The translations under genes and the position numbers were made by a program. The notes below the pieces were generated by a model. It was not told where the DNA came from. It searched no databases and saw nothing but the letters and a program-made list of their open reading frames with translations. Source: Neckera pumila (lineage: Eukaryota > Streptophyta > Bryopsida > Hypnales > Neckeraceae). Taken from it: DNA of 64,000 nucleotides. Shown here piece by piece: positions 11,576 through 25,614 of this stretch (position 1 is its first letter; each line of letters opens with the position of its first letter). Where the stretch lies: the NCBI GenBank assembly GCA_963969595.1, contig OZ018408.1, forward strand, positions 28,706,108 through 28,770,107, in the 5' to 3' direction.

Positions 11576-12503
11576 CCCCTAAAGGACCGAGGCCCTTTTT
11601 TTGCCAAAAAGCATTCAAAACTGCCATTTCTATAGCAAAAAGTAAAAAAATTTGAAAAATGTTTTCTTTTTACATCTAACCATAGGATCTTACACCTGAC
11701 TAGTATGAGAGTGTGTGGAAAAAATTTCAGAACTTTTGGCCACACGGGTTGCAAGATATCTGCGTTTAAAGTGAAAAAAACAAGATTTTCAGCACATTGC
11801 AGGACTAGAGTTTTTGACTTTGAACATTTTTAACTTAAAATTTTTGCACTACAGAGTTTTGAGCTTTAAATCTTTCTAGTGGAGAATTGAGTTGAGAGTC
11901 TAGGAAAAAAAAAAACCCACCAAAAAAGCTTAATTTTCATTCTTTAAAAATTGTTAATTAGAGGTAGATACAAGATAGAGGGAAAAATTAAAATATTAAT
12001 ATCTTTTAGATGGAATTAAAATGCACTAATTTGAATGGTCAGATTGTTCTAGCAAGTAAACTTAACCATGCGAAAAAAAAAAAATGAAAATTTTTAAAAA
12101 TTGCATTTAAAAGTGCATCCTAGAAGTTATTTTTTTTAAGAAGATGCTCTAATTGCTCGAAAAACAAGAATGTCCATAACTTTCTCATAACAAATCCAAA
12201 TGAAATGAATCAAAGCTTTCTAGATATTCAAAAATATAATCTATGAGAAAAAAAATATTAAAAAAAAAAATTCAAATTTTTGTCCATTTTTTTTGGCTGT
12301 CCACGGTGCCCGCCGTCCCCTGTTTTGAGCTTATTTAGTCATAACTTTTGTTCCCGGGCACCAAATGTGAAAAAATTATATTTCCACGAAGTTTATCAGA
12401 TTTTCTACCTCCGAAATTTTTTTCAAAAAATCAGGAGAAAATTTCAACCCATAGGTGCTCAAAGACGCATTTGTCCCCCGAAGGGACAATGGTCCTTTAG
12501 GGG
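11576..12503 (+). mobile_element. TTAA-type element, intact copy (928 bp)
   Basis: TTAA at 11572-11575 and 12504-12507. The termini CCCCTAAAGGACC and GGTCCTTTAGGGG form a perfect 13-bp inverted repeat (17 bp counting TTAA). This is the best-preserved copy and a good reference for the family. It has no transposase ORF, only short frames. The next element starts immediately upstream (A ends 11489). Confidence 0.9.
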
Positions 12504-12568
12504 TTAACCATAAATAGTCTTTTTTGGATACATAAGGTATAACTGGAATTGCTACACAAAACTTCATC

Positions 12569-13030
12569 CATTACAAGAAAACTAAGGCCTCGGGAGGTTT
12601 GAGAGTTCTTGGACAACTAAAAACATGGGCTAAATAAATAGGAAATAAAAATAAACAAATAAAAAATTAGAGGGGGGGTGCAGCAAACTACAAGGCTTGA
12701 TTTGGTCGGGACAGTTTAGTAATATGATTTAGAAAATATTTAAAAAAATTGAAAACAATTATTATTATTAAAATAAATAGAGAAAATTTCAAATTTCAAA
12801 TTTGATGTAGCTGAAATTATCTTTGTCAGCCTGAATTATTATTTGGTTTATTTTTTATTAATTTATTAATTTGAATTTGAATTTTTTTGAATTTTTTTGA
12901 ATATTCAATATTTTATAATATTTATTATTGTGGCCACTATTCACCATTGATGATGAATAGTGGTCAAAGGGGCTGTAAGTTCCTTTGCGAAGGGAAGCAG
13001 ACCTCTCGAGAATTGAATTTTTTTGTAATG
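12569..13030. mobile_element. Possible CACTA-like element with CATTACAAGAAAA termini
   Basis: The left end CATTACAAGAAAACTAAGG and the inverse of the right end (…TTTTTTTGTAATG) match over ~40 bp with perhaps a quarter of positions different. The sequence is close to the CACTACAAGAAAA terminus of plant CACTA transposons. An internal 10-bp-arm hairpin (CCACTATTCA) lies near 12934-12963. I could not find a matching 3-bp target duplication. Confidence 0.4.
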
Positions 13031-13932
13031 GACATTCATCCATTGGATATAGTATCCGCCTCTATGATGCAGATTTATGACACCAATTTCAAATGGAAAA
13101 ATTTTGGACAACATTTAATGTTTGATTCACTTATCGTATGGGATGACTTTATACAATATTCTTCAAAATCAAGCAAGTATACAAAAGTTTCTCCTAAAAC
13201 CACAATTTAGGAGCCAAAACTTGATCTATTATCACCCTCCAAGCAATGTTTTTTTTGTGCAATTTACCGCTCAAAAAATTGTACAAATTTTTTTAGAAAG
13301 AATATTAGTGATAGATTTTCCTATTTTCAATAGATGAAAATTGCTCAATTGCTATAAACTCTAAAGACAATATTTGTCTATTATGGATGAATTTATACAC
13401 TTTTGGATGAACTCGTGTTTGCATCTATATTTTGTACGTTTCATTTATATTGATGGATGTGTATAGCTTTACCATTCTATTGGAAAAATCTTTCTATACT
13501 GCCCAAAAATAATGAAAATAAAATCATGTCTCCAATTAAGGTAGTTATGCCCTTCACCATTTGCTCTACTCCACATCCATTTCTATCAAATAGAACCTCA
13601 AATTTGAACCAATATAACTTCAAATTGTTCACTTTGAATGGCACTTTATAGTTGTAAAGTAACAAGCTTTTAGTAAATGATTTGGAACTTGCTCAAGGCA
13701 CAGTAAATATGCACCTATTGAATACTTTGAAGCTTCATCCAATTTGGATTTTGAAAATTCATGAAAAATACAAAAATTCTCCAAATTTTTTATTCATCTA
13801 TTGAATATTACTGATTTCTATTGTCTATAGGACAAATATAACAACTAATTGTGATTTTCACTCCATTTGTACCACCAACTTAAATGAATAGTAATAGCAA
13901 TTTCTACCTTAACCTTTAATCCTTACCCTTAA
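13031..13932. other. AT-rich gene-free stretch
   Basis: Only short unsupported open frames are present (for example 13122-13337 and 13457-13651). No structure noted. Confidence 0.5.
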
Positions 13933-15129
13933 CTCCGTAAGGCCCTAGGCCTTTATTTTGCAAAACATACTCAAAATTGCCATTTGCCCATTTCTATAGC
14001 AAAGAATAAAAATACTGAATTTTTTTTCACATCAAACCATAGGATCTTACACCTAACTAGTATGAGAATATTTAGCAAAAAAATTTCAAAATTTTTGACT
14101 GCATAGATTGCAAGATGTTTGCGTTTAAAGTGAAAAAATCCAATTATTTAGCACATTGCAGGACTAGATTATTTGACTTTGAATCTTCTTAATTATAATT
14201 TTTTGCACTATAAAGTTTTGAGCCTTAAATCTTTATGGTGGAGAACTGAATTGTGAGTCTAGGGAAAAAAAGGTCAAAGAAACTGAAAAATTGTTAAGTA
14301 GAAGTAGGTATAAGATAGAAGGAAAATCTAAATTCATGACATTTGGAAATATGAGTCAAAAGTTATGGCTTAGTATATTACTTTTTTTTGTAACTTGGCA
14401 GTCCGGGCAGATAAAAAAAAATCACTTTTTTCAAAAACAAAAACTTGAAATTGGATTTCTAGAGTTATATAAAGATAAAAAGCTTTGAATCATCCATTTT
14501 GATCAATGAGTCAAAAGTTATGAAGATTTTTAGCGTGTGGGCAGCTATGGATTCTTTACTCTAAAAAAAACTTTAAAGTCCTTTATCAGTTTATCTTACT
14601 CAATTTTCAATATTTTTTGAAAAAAATAAAACCCTAGGATGTAGATTATTTGTTACAACATTTCCACCATTGGGATTAGCATTTTTCAATTATATAATTA
14701 AATTCTTGACAATTTTGTATTTTAAATCATTCTCTACTACTATCTACTTACTATTTTTTTCCTATATGTTGTACAATTTCAAATGAAATGCAAATTTTCA
14801 AGCATGTAGCCAAATTGTATAGGAAAAAGAATCCAAAGAAGCACCATCATTTTGGACATTTTTTCTTTGAAAAGTGAGCTTGTGAAGTGCTGCTGCCCTG
14901 TTTTTCGCAGAGCCAAAAAAATGGTTTTAGTGACTTTGAATGCTTATATCTTGCAATCCACGCAGTGGAAATTCCTGAAATTTTTACCATATGTTCTCAA
15001 GTCAGCATACTACAAGATCATACGGTTACATGTGTCAAAAAAAGTTTTTTTTCAACAATTGGATACTTGTACTAAAAATGGCAGTTTTCGAGTGTTTTTG
15101 GTGAGAACATAGTCACGGAACTTTAGGGG
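13933..15129 (+). mobile_element. TTAA-type element variant with long inverted ends (1197 bp)
   Basis: TTAA at 13929-13932 and 15130-15133. The left ~400 bp match the family's left half. The right ~210 bp (about 14920-15129) are an inverted copy of the left terminus rather than the usual right half, and the middle (about 14340-14900) is unrelated to the standard core. It is therefore a foldback derivative, probably formed by recombination or abortive gap repair between copies. Confidence 0.7.
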
Positions 15130-15133
15130 TTAA

Positions 15134-15929
15134 GGGTAGCTATAGAATAAAATGATACGATACGCACTTGTTAGGAAATGGCTCAGGAAACCAAAAAAAT
15201 TGGTTTGGGGCTTTTCTAAGCTTGTATAAATATAATACGAATTTTTGAAAACAACTATGTAGATGCACTTACTGTAGACAATAGACTAACACCAAAGTCG
15301 GCATGGAAACATCCAAAAGCAACACATTGTAAGCTTGGATCACACATGTGTGATTGGCCAATATAAGAATCTCCTCATGACAATGACAAATTTTTGGAAC
15401 CTTTCTTGTCTACATTTAGGTTTTCACCTATTCATTTGGATCCACTTATGCATGAATTTAGACCCTTTTCTAGATGTCTATAACAATTCCTGTTACATTT
15501 AGGTACTTCTACCTTAGTAGAGAAAATAGATGATTTCCAGAGTCATCCATTCGTCCTTTAAGGGTTATAATAAATGACATTAATTTGAGGCAACCTAAAT
15601 CTAGGCTTCCACCAAAAGTCCAAAACTCAAGAGAATGCAAACTCAAACCCTAATTCAAGCACTAAACCGTTGTACACCAAAATGGGGTGTTCCCCAAACC
15701 CTCACCGACGCACTATTGGACGTGAAATGCGTGGACTCTGTCTTCGACACGCACGCGTTGCTGATTCTTTGAGACTAGGCTTCTGAGCTGTCCCTTGGAT
15801 GCTTCTCTCAGCGTGAAGCGAAAGCTGCGAAACCCGAATGGGTTTGCAGACGGCGCCGTGAGTCCGTGCATTGTTGCGTCGGCGGTTTTTGCGAGATTTA
15901 TAGTTTCAAGCCTTGATCAATTTGGGAGG
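15134..15929. promoter_or_regulatory. Upstream region of the STEEP1 homologue
   Basis: The AT-rich part contains a lone 'gtcctttaagggtta' end (15553-15567) of a decayed TTAA element. From ~15690 the sequence becomes GC-rich and probably holds the promoter and 5' UTR. No clear TATA box was identified. Confidence 0.4.
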
Positions 15930-18279
<2,350 letters not shown>

Positions 18280-19480
18280 AGGGTATGTATGTCGTTGTGT
18301 CCAGAAAAGAAAGGCGAGGAAAGGAATGGAAGGACAAGGAAAGGCATGAATTTGCGCTGTTGTTGCAAGTGCTTGGATCTGTAACTTGTGAATTGACTTT
18401 CAAAAAAGTAATGAATGTATAGGTGTAAGGAGGAAATGTAATTGAGTCAAGGTTTTCCATTATTTTCGGATGTTGATTGCTTTTGAAACTTCACGACTCG
18501 GTGATTTTGCAAAGTTCATTGATTTTATGCAGTTGACGCTGTTGCATTTAGAAGTACGGTAATAAGTGCATTTATCTACTCTTACTTTACACAGTAAACA
18601 ACACTGGTTTGTTCTATTAGTGCTTGCGACGCTAATTTGCGGAAGTCACACTATCGTATTTGAAAGAATGACACCGATTTTGTTTACTCAATAATAGGAC
18701 AGATCAGTGTACTGAAAACTGTACCGTTCTGAATCATCCTCTGGTTCAAGACTTCAATTGGGACTACTGGACTGGTATGGCACTTTCCCTATAAAATGCT
18801 CCTTTCAAGTATTTGTACTAGATTCTATGGATACATAATGTGCATTTTTTTACGTTCACAAATTTCTTCAACGCCAGCCGTTCAAGAGGTAAACCTTGAT
18901 CCCGTGTGACCAGAATTGGTCTTCCCAATTTGCAATCCCATTTGGCATATTGGATATAAAATACTAATTGCAACCTAGTACCATGAGGAGGAACTTGTCT
19001 GAGTTGTCTCCATCCCCAGACGCAGAGGCTAGCAAGATACCATACTTGAGCATCGTGGGGAGGGCCTGCCACTTTTGGGTACATTGGGGTACATTGTCTG
19101 TACTTTTATACCACGATAAGTTGCTGCAAATGCTTGAGCACCTACTGTACATTTATTATATTGTTTTTTGCATAGATTTTGGGGCTCAGGTTACATGGAA
19201 CTGATTAATTTTAAACTATGAAGATTATAACTGATGCAAATCTATGATGTGATAAGTTATACTGAATCTGATGGGAAATAATTGAGCGATTCCAAGGTTC
19301 AGAGGATGAAATCCGTATGTGGAAAGTTTAGAAGTCAGGTTTTGTAGATGGAATTATAGAACTGGTCACCTTCTCCTGCTATTCTTGCACGTTAGGTTGC
19401 TATATTTTTGATTAGTTGAGGTTTGGGTAATAGCTCACATAGTGTAGGAGCGGTAGAAATGTCCAAGGGTTGTACATTAA
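18280..19480. other. 3' flank of STEEP1 homologue and intergenic DNA
   Basis: Presumed 3' UTR in the first few hundred bases. No supported gene; the open frames on both strands around 18818-19204 overlap each other and have no splice or family support. Confidence 0.5.
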
Positions 19481-20392
19481 CCCCTCAAGGACCAAGGCCT
19501 GTTTTCTGCCAAAAAACTCTCAAAACTGCCATTTCTAGAGCAAAGAGTAAAAAAATTTAAAAATTGTTTTTTTAACATCTAACCGGAGGATCTTATACCT
19601 AAATATGAGAATGTGTGGAAAAAATTTCAGAAGTTTTGATCACACAGATTGCAAGATATCTACGTTTCAAGTGGAAAAAACAAGATTTTCAGCACATTGC
19701 GGGATTAGATTTTTTTATTTTGAATATTTTTAACTTAAATTTTTTGCACTACAGAGTTCTAAGCTTTAAATCTTTCTAGTGGAGAATTGAGTTGAGAGTC
19801 TAGGGGAAAAAAAGGAATTCAAAAAACCTTAATTTTCATTCTTAAAAAAATTGTTAAGTAGAAGTAGGTACAAGATAGAAGGAAAATCTAAAATATTAAT
19901 ATCTTTTAGATGGAATTAAAATGCACTAATTCCAATGGTGAGATTGTTCTAGCACAAAAACTAAACTATGTGGAATTTTGTTTTTTGAAAAACTGCAAAA
20001 ATTGCATTCCAAAATGAACCCTACAAGTTATTTTTTTCAAGAAGATATTTTAATTGCCTGAAAAACAGAATTGTCCATAACTTTCTCTTAAAATGAAATG
20101 AATCAAAGCTTTCCAAATAGACAAAAATATAATCTATAAGAAAAGAAAAAAAAAAGGTTTAAAGTTAAATTTTTTGCAAATTTTTTTTGATGCCCCCTCT
20201 CCCCTATTTTGAGCTTATTTGGACATAACTTTTGTTCCCGAACACCGATTGAAAAAAAATTATATTCCTACAAAGCTTATCAGTTTTTCTATCTCCAAAA
20301 AAAGTTTCAAAAAATCACAACAAAAATTCAGCCCATGGGTACTTGCCCAAAATTCCATTTGTCCCTCAAACGGACAATGGTTCCTTTAGAGG
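19481..20392 (+). mobile_element. TTAA-type element, complete copy (912 bp)
   Basis: TTAA at 19477-19480 and 20393-20396. The ends are CCCCTCAAGGACC and GGTTCCTTTAGAGG. It is collinear with 11576-12503 over its whole length, with scattered substitutions and small indels. Confidence 0.85.
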
Positions 20393-20396
20393 TTAA

Positions 20397-20988
20397 AAGC
20401 ATAGAATGATTACAACATGTACATTGAAAGCTATAATTATCACTTACATCAATTTTGTAACTAGCCTATGGTTGAAAATAGATTTGCTTATACATCAAGA
20501 ATAGGACAAATAGGATCTTCACGAAAAAAATTAATGATAATTTAGTTTTTGAGAAAAAAATTGTAAAAAGTTATAAAATCTTTCTCAAATCTATTTCTCT
20601 ACGTGGGGAAATTTTTTCTTTAACATTCCCCATGTTATTATAGGCTAAATTATTTAATCATTGAACGTTAACGAAGACATTTTTTATCCGATGAATTATA
20701 GAGAATCCTTCTAGTAAGACAGAAGTTCAACTAGTCATCTTTGGAATTTTATTGTGAAACTAGGAGGTCTTCTACAGTAGTTGCAATTTTTAAGCCAATG
20801 ATGATAATCAAAGGGATAATCTCCACGGTCACAAATCCGTCCTTTAAGGGTTAAGTGGTCAAGAGTAGGTGATAAACTATAATGAGAAATTGAGGTTATT
20901 TTCCAAGAAATTCAAAAAACAAAGTGCCGGTAGAGTCAAAAGCCCAGAACCACTAGGACCCACTTGCTTCCACATCTATAGTAGTGTA
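20397..20988. other. Intergenic; lone decayed TTAA-element end
   Basis: A right-terminus-like 'gtcctttaagggttaa' ends at 20854. No partner end was found. No gene seen. Confidence 0.4.
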
Positions 20989-21542
20989 CAGTGGGATACA
21001 ATACATTTATGAATTTTTAATCAGACTTCACAAAAAAGTTCAACAACTTTAGGAAGTTCTAACGTACTAAAAAATGAATTGATTTTGAACCACAAATTGC
21101 GTTGGAATTGAAATGAAGTGTACTTCTACTTCATAGTAAGTGAAAAATAATTAATTTAAAATCATACATAGAATTTGGAACTATCTATCATTTCATAGAG
21201 AACCGTTGGTAAATAATTTTTTGCAATGGGGTAAAGAACAAGCAAGAAATGATCCAACAAATAGTCAAGTGGTATGAAATGAAGTGTCTCTACAGCAACT
21301 ACGTACAAACTCTCGTTTCGAACATGCCCAATCAAATGCGAGCTATAATTTTGGCGAAGGGTGCTACCACTAGATGGTAGATAGTGACTTTCATATGTAC
21401 ATTTATTATGATCATAAAGTACTCTTCTCTATGATTCCAACGCAACTTGTGGTTCAAAAATCAGACCATTTTTGAGCATGAAATGACTTACTGATCTTTC
21501 TGGACTTCGTCGCAGAATTCGTAAATGAACTGTACCCCACTG
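20989..21542. mobile_element. Tc1/mariner-like MITE, ~130-bp inverted ends, TA target
   Basis: The outer ends are CAGTGGGATAC... (20989) and the inverse of CAGTGGGGTAC... (to 21542), each flanked by TA (20987-20988 and 21543-21544). Inverted similarity continues inward for ~130 bp, with the best block (GAACCACAA.TTGCGTTGGAAT) at about 21087-21112 and 21434-21458. TA duplication and CAGTGG termini point to the Tc1/mariner superfamily. There is no transposase. It ends ~330 bp before the CCaMK start codon, so it may contribute promoter sequence. Confidence 0.75.
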
Positions 21543-21645
21543 TACAGTATTGTACATTTTATTGTATGATATGCGAATACTGTAGATTGTAAGCCACGAC
21601 CCTGATGCTGCCGCCGCAGTAGAAGTCACGAATTCAGGATGATTC

Positions 21646-21646
<1 letters not shown>

Positions 21647-21676
<30 letters not shown>
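21647..21676 (+). repeat. (CAG)10 microsatellite in the CCaMK upstream region
   Basis: Ten uninterrupted CAG units, followed by CAACAATCCAGCAGCAG. It lies ~200 bp upstream of the start codon, in the probable promoter or 5' UTR. Confidence 0.9.
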
Positions 21677-21681
<5 letters not shown>

Positions 21682-21874
21682 ATCCAGCAGCAGAGCACTA
21701 GATTTTAAGTTAATATTCGATTTAAAAGTTACAAGAATTTCAAAGCTAAAAGTCGGCATACCAAATTGTCTGCATCCTAATCGCGAGCTGAGGAAAATCT
21801 TCCACTTCACGTACACAATGGGCGTGCCTCGCGCTTCTCGATTCCTGCCATAGCCACCGTTTTGCGCTCGCAAT

Positions 21875-24800
21875 TTGCACTCAGCAATGGCGTCCGAGGC
21901 AGCAATCGAAGAAGACGCGGCGATGCAGAGTCCTCGCAGGCGTGTATTAGAGGATTTTCATATAGGGCCCGTGTTAGGAACGGGCGGCTTCTCCACTGTG
22001 CGTGTCGGGGTTCGCAAGGAAGACAAACTTCCTGTGGCCATCAAGACGCTCCATAAGCACTCCGGAGATCCGACCTTGCAAGGGGAGGTGTTGGTCCGGA
22101 ACGAAATTTTGGTGATGATGCGGATCGTGGACATGGTGTCCCCGCACGCCAATGTGGTGCACTTGATTGACGTGTACGAGGAGGGCGAGGGGGATGCCGT
22201 GCATCTGGTGTTAGAGCTTTGTAAGGGCGGGGAGCTTTTTGATCGTATTGTGAAGCAGAGGAGATACTCCGAGAGGGACGCGGCGGCCGTGGTGAGGCAG
22301 ATCGCGGCGGGTCTGCTGGCGTTGCACCGCGCGGACATCGTCCATCGAGACTTGAAGCCCGAGAATTGCTTGTTCGTGGAGCCGAGTACGGCGTCGCCGC
22401 TCAAGATCATGGACTTCGGATTAAGCTCCCTGCCAGAAGTCACGCGGCCGGTGGTGGGAGTGTTCGGATCTATGGACTACGTTGCTCCCGAGCAGCTCTC
22501 GTTCGCGAATTCGGTCTTGCCGGCCAACGACTTGTGGTCGCTCGGAGTCATCCTCTTCATCCTCCTCTGCGGGTCATCCTCCCACTCAAACTCTAATTTA
22601 CGAACAGCTTATTTTATTCTATTTCTTCACTTTTCGTTTTCCTCTGGGGTTGAGGGTACCAATTCTGGCGAATTTGGAAGGTTTTGCTATTTTGGTAGCT
22701 GCAAATCAGTTTTTGGCAAATTGTAACAAAAGTTCTATAAAATTTGCCTAGAAGGGCATTTTCCTCCGACCTATAATTTTATCGAGACCTACCGATGTGT
22801 AGCCCAGAATTAAATGACTGATTTGGAGCATTGTTAGGAAGAAGGGTCGAATGTTTTAGATTCGAGTTTTGTGGACCGCGTTTTGCTTAACTAGTTTTGT
22901 GTTTTCGGCTCTTCTTATTTAGCATCTTGTGTTTTTGAGCTAGAAACGAAAACGCCGTTCGTAGAAGTTATGATTTGCAGTGCAGCCCAACCTTCAGTTA
23001 GGGTTTGGTGCTTTTTATTGTTTCCTTGTTGTGCAGGTATCCGCCCAGCCCAACCTTCAGTTAGGGTTTCGTGATATTGATCGTTTCTTTGTTGTGCAGT
23101 TACCCGCCGTTTCGGGCGAGGACTAGCCGGGCCAAGCAGATGCAAATCCTCACGGTGCCTATGCCATCCTCCCTACCCTAAAGTGGGCCTTATGTTTTTC
23201 TAGCAATTTTGAGTAGGTCTATGAGAACATTCTTTAGTCCAATTTTATCACTTTTTGACCAACACATGCAGCGATCTGTTTTTTCAATGTTTGCCCCCAA
23301 CTGAATTCTATCATTTTCACAATGCGATCAATCTAATTGCTGTTGTTTTGTACCACGAATCTTGGTATCCTTTAGGAATCGCCCCATCTTTTGAGTATGC
23401 CAGTTTTACCTCTTTTCACACAAATAGCGTTACAGTCAAACCTTTTTACTATGACCTTTTCTTAAATTGTATTCTAGAATATCCTGGTCACTCCACCGTT
23501 GACTGTAGCACACAATCAAACGATGTCTGAATGAAAAGGTTGGGACTACGATTATGACCTCTTTATAATAACCTCCTCGAAAATGACATTCTAGAATATC
23601 CTGGCCACACTTGCCACTCTATCAAATTGTGTCATAGTGAAATAGTTGGGACTCAGATAAAAGAAGTTTGAGTGTACTGGTTTGCAGGGTGCCTACAGTA
23701 TGGACGAAGAGAGTTGGAGAGGGATCTCGTTGGAAGCCAAGGCCCTCGTCCAAAGGTTGTTGTCGGTCGATCCCTACGATCGTCCTACTGCCGTCGAGGT
23801 ACATATTCTATTAAACATCGTCTCTCTTGGCATGTTCTGTTTGTAGAGCATTTGTTTTAGTTTTTAGTTTTGTTTTGAGGGCTATCGTATTATGTCAGAG
23901 GCAAGGGTGAATTGCTGAAAGAGCTGGCATCAATGGCGGATGCCTAGTTATTGTCCCACCCGTGGGTATCAGGGGACACAGCCAGCAAGGAGCTCATCCA
24001 CGAAGATGTGTTCATGCGCTTCCAAGCTTTCAATGCTCGCCGCAAATTTCGGGCTACCGTGTACGCCAGCGTTGTCCGAACCAAGTTTCAGCTGCGCACC
24101 AAGTATTTAAAGGAGCTCGTTGGAGATCGTGTTCTCACTGCTTCTGAGTTGGAAGACTTGCGTGTTTCGTTCATGCGAATGTAGGTGTTTCCGAAATTCA
24201 CGTCCTTTTGCGTGCTTTCTTTGTTGTGTAAGGTAGAGGATTCTATTTGTGCATTTCGACCAATAAGTAGGAGTGTGCATTTTCGTTGGGAGATCGCTTA
24301 AGCTCGCTGAAGAGATCACTTTGGGTGACACAAGAGGCAAACTCTCTTTAGATCAAACTGTTTCCTCTCTCAAAGTATGATGATTTCCTATGCAATTATT
24401 CAAAGTGGGAGGTGGTAGACTGCTATTGAAGGGATGGTAAACAATCCCATTTTAATTCAGTGGCCATAGACATTTAGCCAAGTCATGCGTAAGTTAATTG
24501 CATAATTAGACGACTTGCTAATTGGAAGAGATGCGTTGCTGTTGGTAGCAGGAGACGGGATCAGGTCCCTAGCGGTTTATGATCCTCTACCTTATTAATC
24601 AGAGTTTGGGCCTCAAACCTGACTCTCATTACCGATGTTGCGCCTGCAGTTCATCAAACGGACAGACAGCCACACTAGAGGAGTTTCAGAAGGTGTTGTG
24701 CTCAATGAAAATGCAGGGTTTGGTGCCGCTGGCTCCTCGCATCTTCACGCTGTTTGACTACAACCATGACGGTTGGGTTGATCTGCGTGAAGTGATCTGT

Positions 24801-25614
24801 GGGTTCACTGCTCTTTTGCGGTCAGTGCATGAAGAGGACGCTGTTCGTATGTGTTTCAAGGTGAATCATTCTGCAAGTCTTTGGGTGATTGCACTGCATT
24901 GGATCCACAGCCTCACCATTTTTCAAGCTACTTGTCGGTACAAGATATAAATACCATTCTGACAGCTTTGTATATTCGTTCTTGCTTTTGTTTGGTTTTC
25001 ACCAAGATCCGAATAGTGTTTTTTTTTGTTGGTGCAGCTGTATGACAATGATGATTCTGGGTACATTTCCAAGGATGAGCTGGCTCGCGTCCTTGGGGTA
25101 TGTAACCATCCACTCATAGCTCTGTTTTTCCAATATTTCCTAGTGCTCTTTATCAATACTACATGCTCAATCCCTTAGTGACTGAACAAAAATAGAAAGT
25201 CCATTTTGGAAGGTCATGTCTGAAACTTGTTTTTTCCACTCTTAAATGGTCAGAGCATGGTTTCTTCTGTTTCTTGGTATTGTTTTGTACTTTTCAAGTC
25301 TCCGAAATGATTTATTACAACTTCTATTCACCTGTTCCATGAGAGTTTTTGGAGTTAGGTTTGAAAATTCATCGCTTAGACGAAAACTCCTTTGAAACTC
25401 CTGTTCTTTTATTGTTTGGATATTGATATCAGCTTTTTCTGAGCAGGCGTTGCCTGAAGACTACCTGCCAGCAGATATGAGTCACGAGAAAGTGGACGAG
25501 ATCTTTGAGCACTTTGATACGGACAGTGATGGCCGCATTAGCTACCAAGAATTTAGACAAGCTCTCTCTTTACAAGATGCCCTCATGACGCACTTCCGAC
25601 CTCCAGAAAGCTAG
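21875..25614 (+). CDS. CCaMK: Calcium- and calmodulin-dependent protein kinase (CCaMK/DMI3), 511 aa
   Basis: Seven exons: 21875-22572, 23100-23154, 23688-23798, 23948-24180, 24650-24860, 25038-25097, 25447-25614; all phases close. Ser/Thr kinase: glycine loop GTGGFS (35-40), VAIK Lys57, HRDLKPEN (Asp159), DFG (180-182), APE-like APE (204-206). The autoinhibitory/calmodulin-binding segment FNARRKFRATVYASV starts at 316. Three canonical 12-residue EF-hand loops follow at 402-413, 439-450 and 480-491. This kinase-CaM-visinin-like architecture is unique to CCaMK, which decodes nuclear calcium oscillations and phosphorylates CYCLOPS in arbuscular mycorrhizal and nodule signalling. By alignment from memory, the regulatory autophosphorylation Thr (Lotus T265) appears as Ser260 (EESWRGIS). 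Intron 1 has a duplicated acceptor. A second in-frame ATG at 21887 is an alternative start. Exon 1 is strongly GC-rich. Confidence 0.95.
22983..23108 (+). repeat. 63-bp tandem duplication spanning the CCaMK intron 1 acceptor
   Basis: Unit 1 is 22983-23045 and unit 2 is 23046-23108. Each holds 'cagcccaaccttcagttagg', a T-rich tract, 'gttgtgcag' and the first 8-9 coding bases (YPP codons). Only the second acceptor (exon from 23100) keeps the kinase frame open. The first would read G-Y-P-P-S-P-T-F-S then TAG. Confidence 0.85.
23436..23660 (+). repeat. Diverged direct repeat in CCaMK intron 2
   Basis: Two related units of ~100 bp share 'ctatgacct.ttt', 'ttctagaatatcctgg.cac' (about 23473 and 23591) and a terminal 'agttgggac/aggttgggac'. 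There is no coding potential. Confidence 0.5.
24260..24600 (+). repeat. Dispersed intronic repeat, copy 2 (CCaMK intron 4)
   Basis: Relative of 16520-16777 (see that entry), about 80 bp longer through internal insertions. It ends ~50 bp before the exon 5 acceptor. Confidence 0.55.

Noticed and set aside
15795..15929. In-frame N-terminal extension of the STEEP1 homologue
   Set aside because: The family's conserved N-terminus begins at MPKR (15930); the extension has no similarity and may be 5' UTR.
21958..22443. Minus-strand frame opposite CCaMK exon 1
   Set aside because: Shadow of a GC-rich kinase exon.
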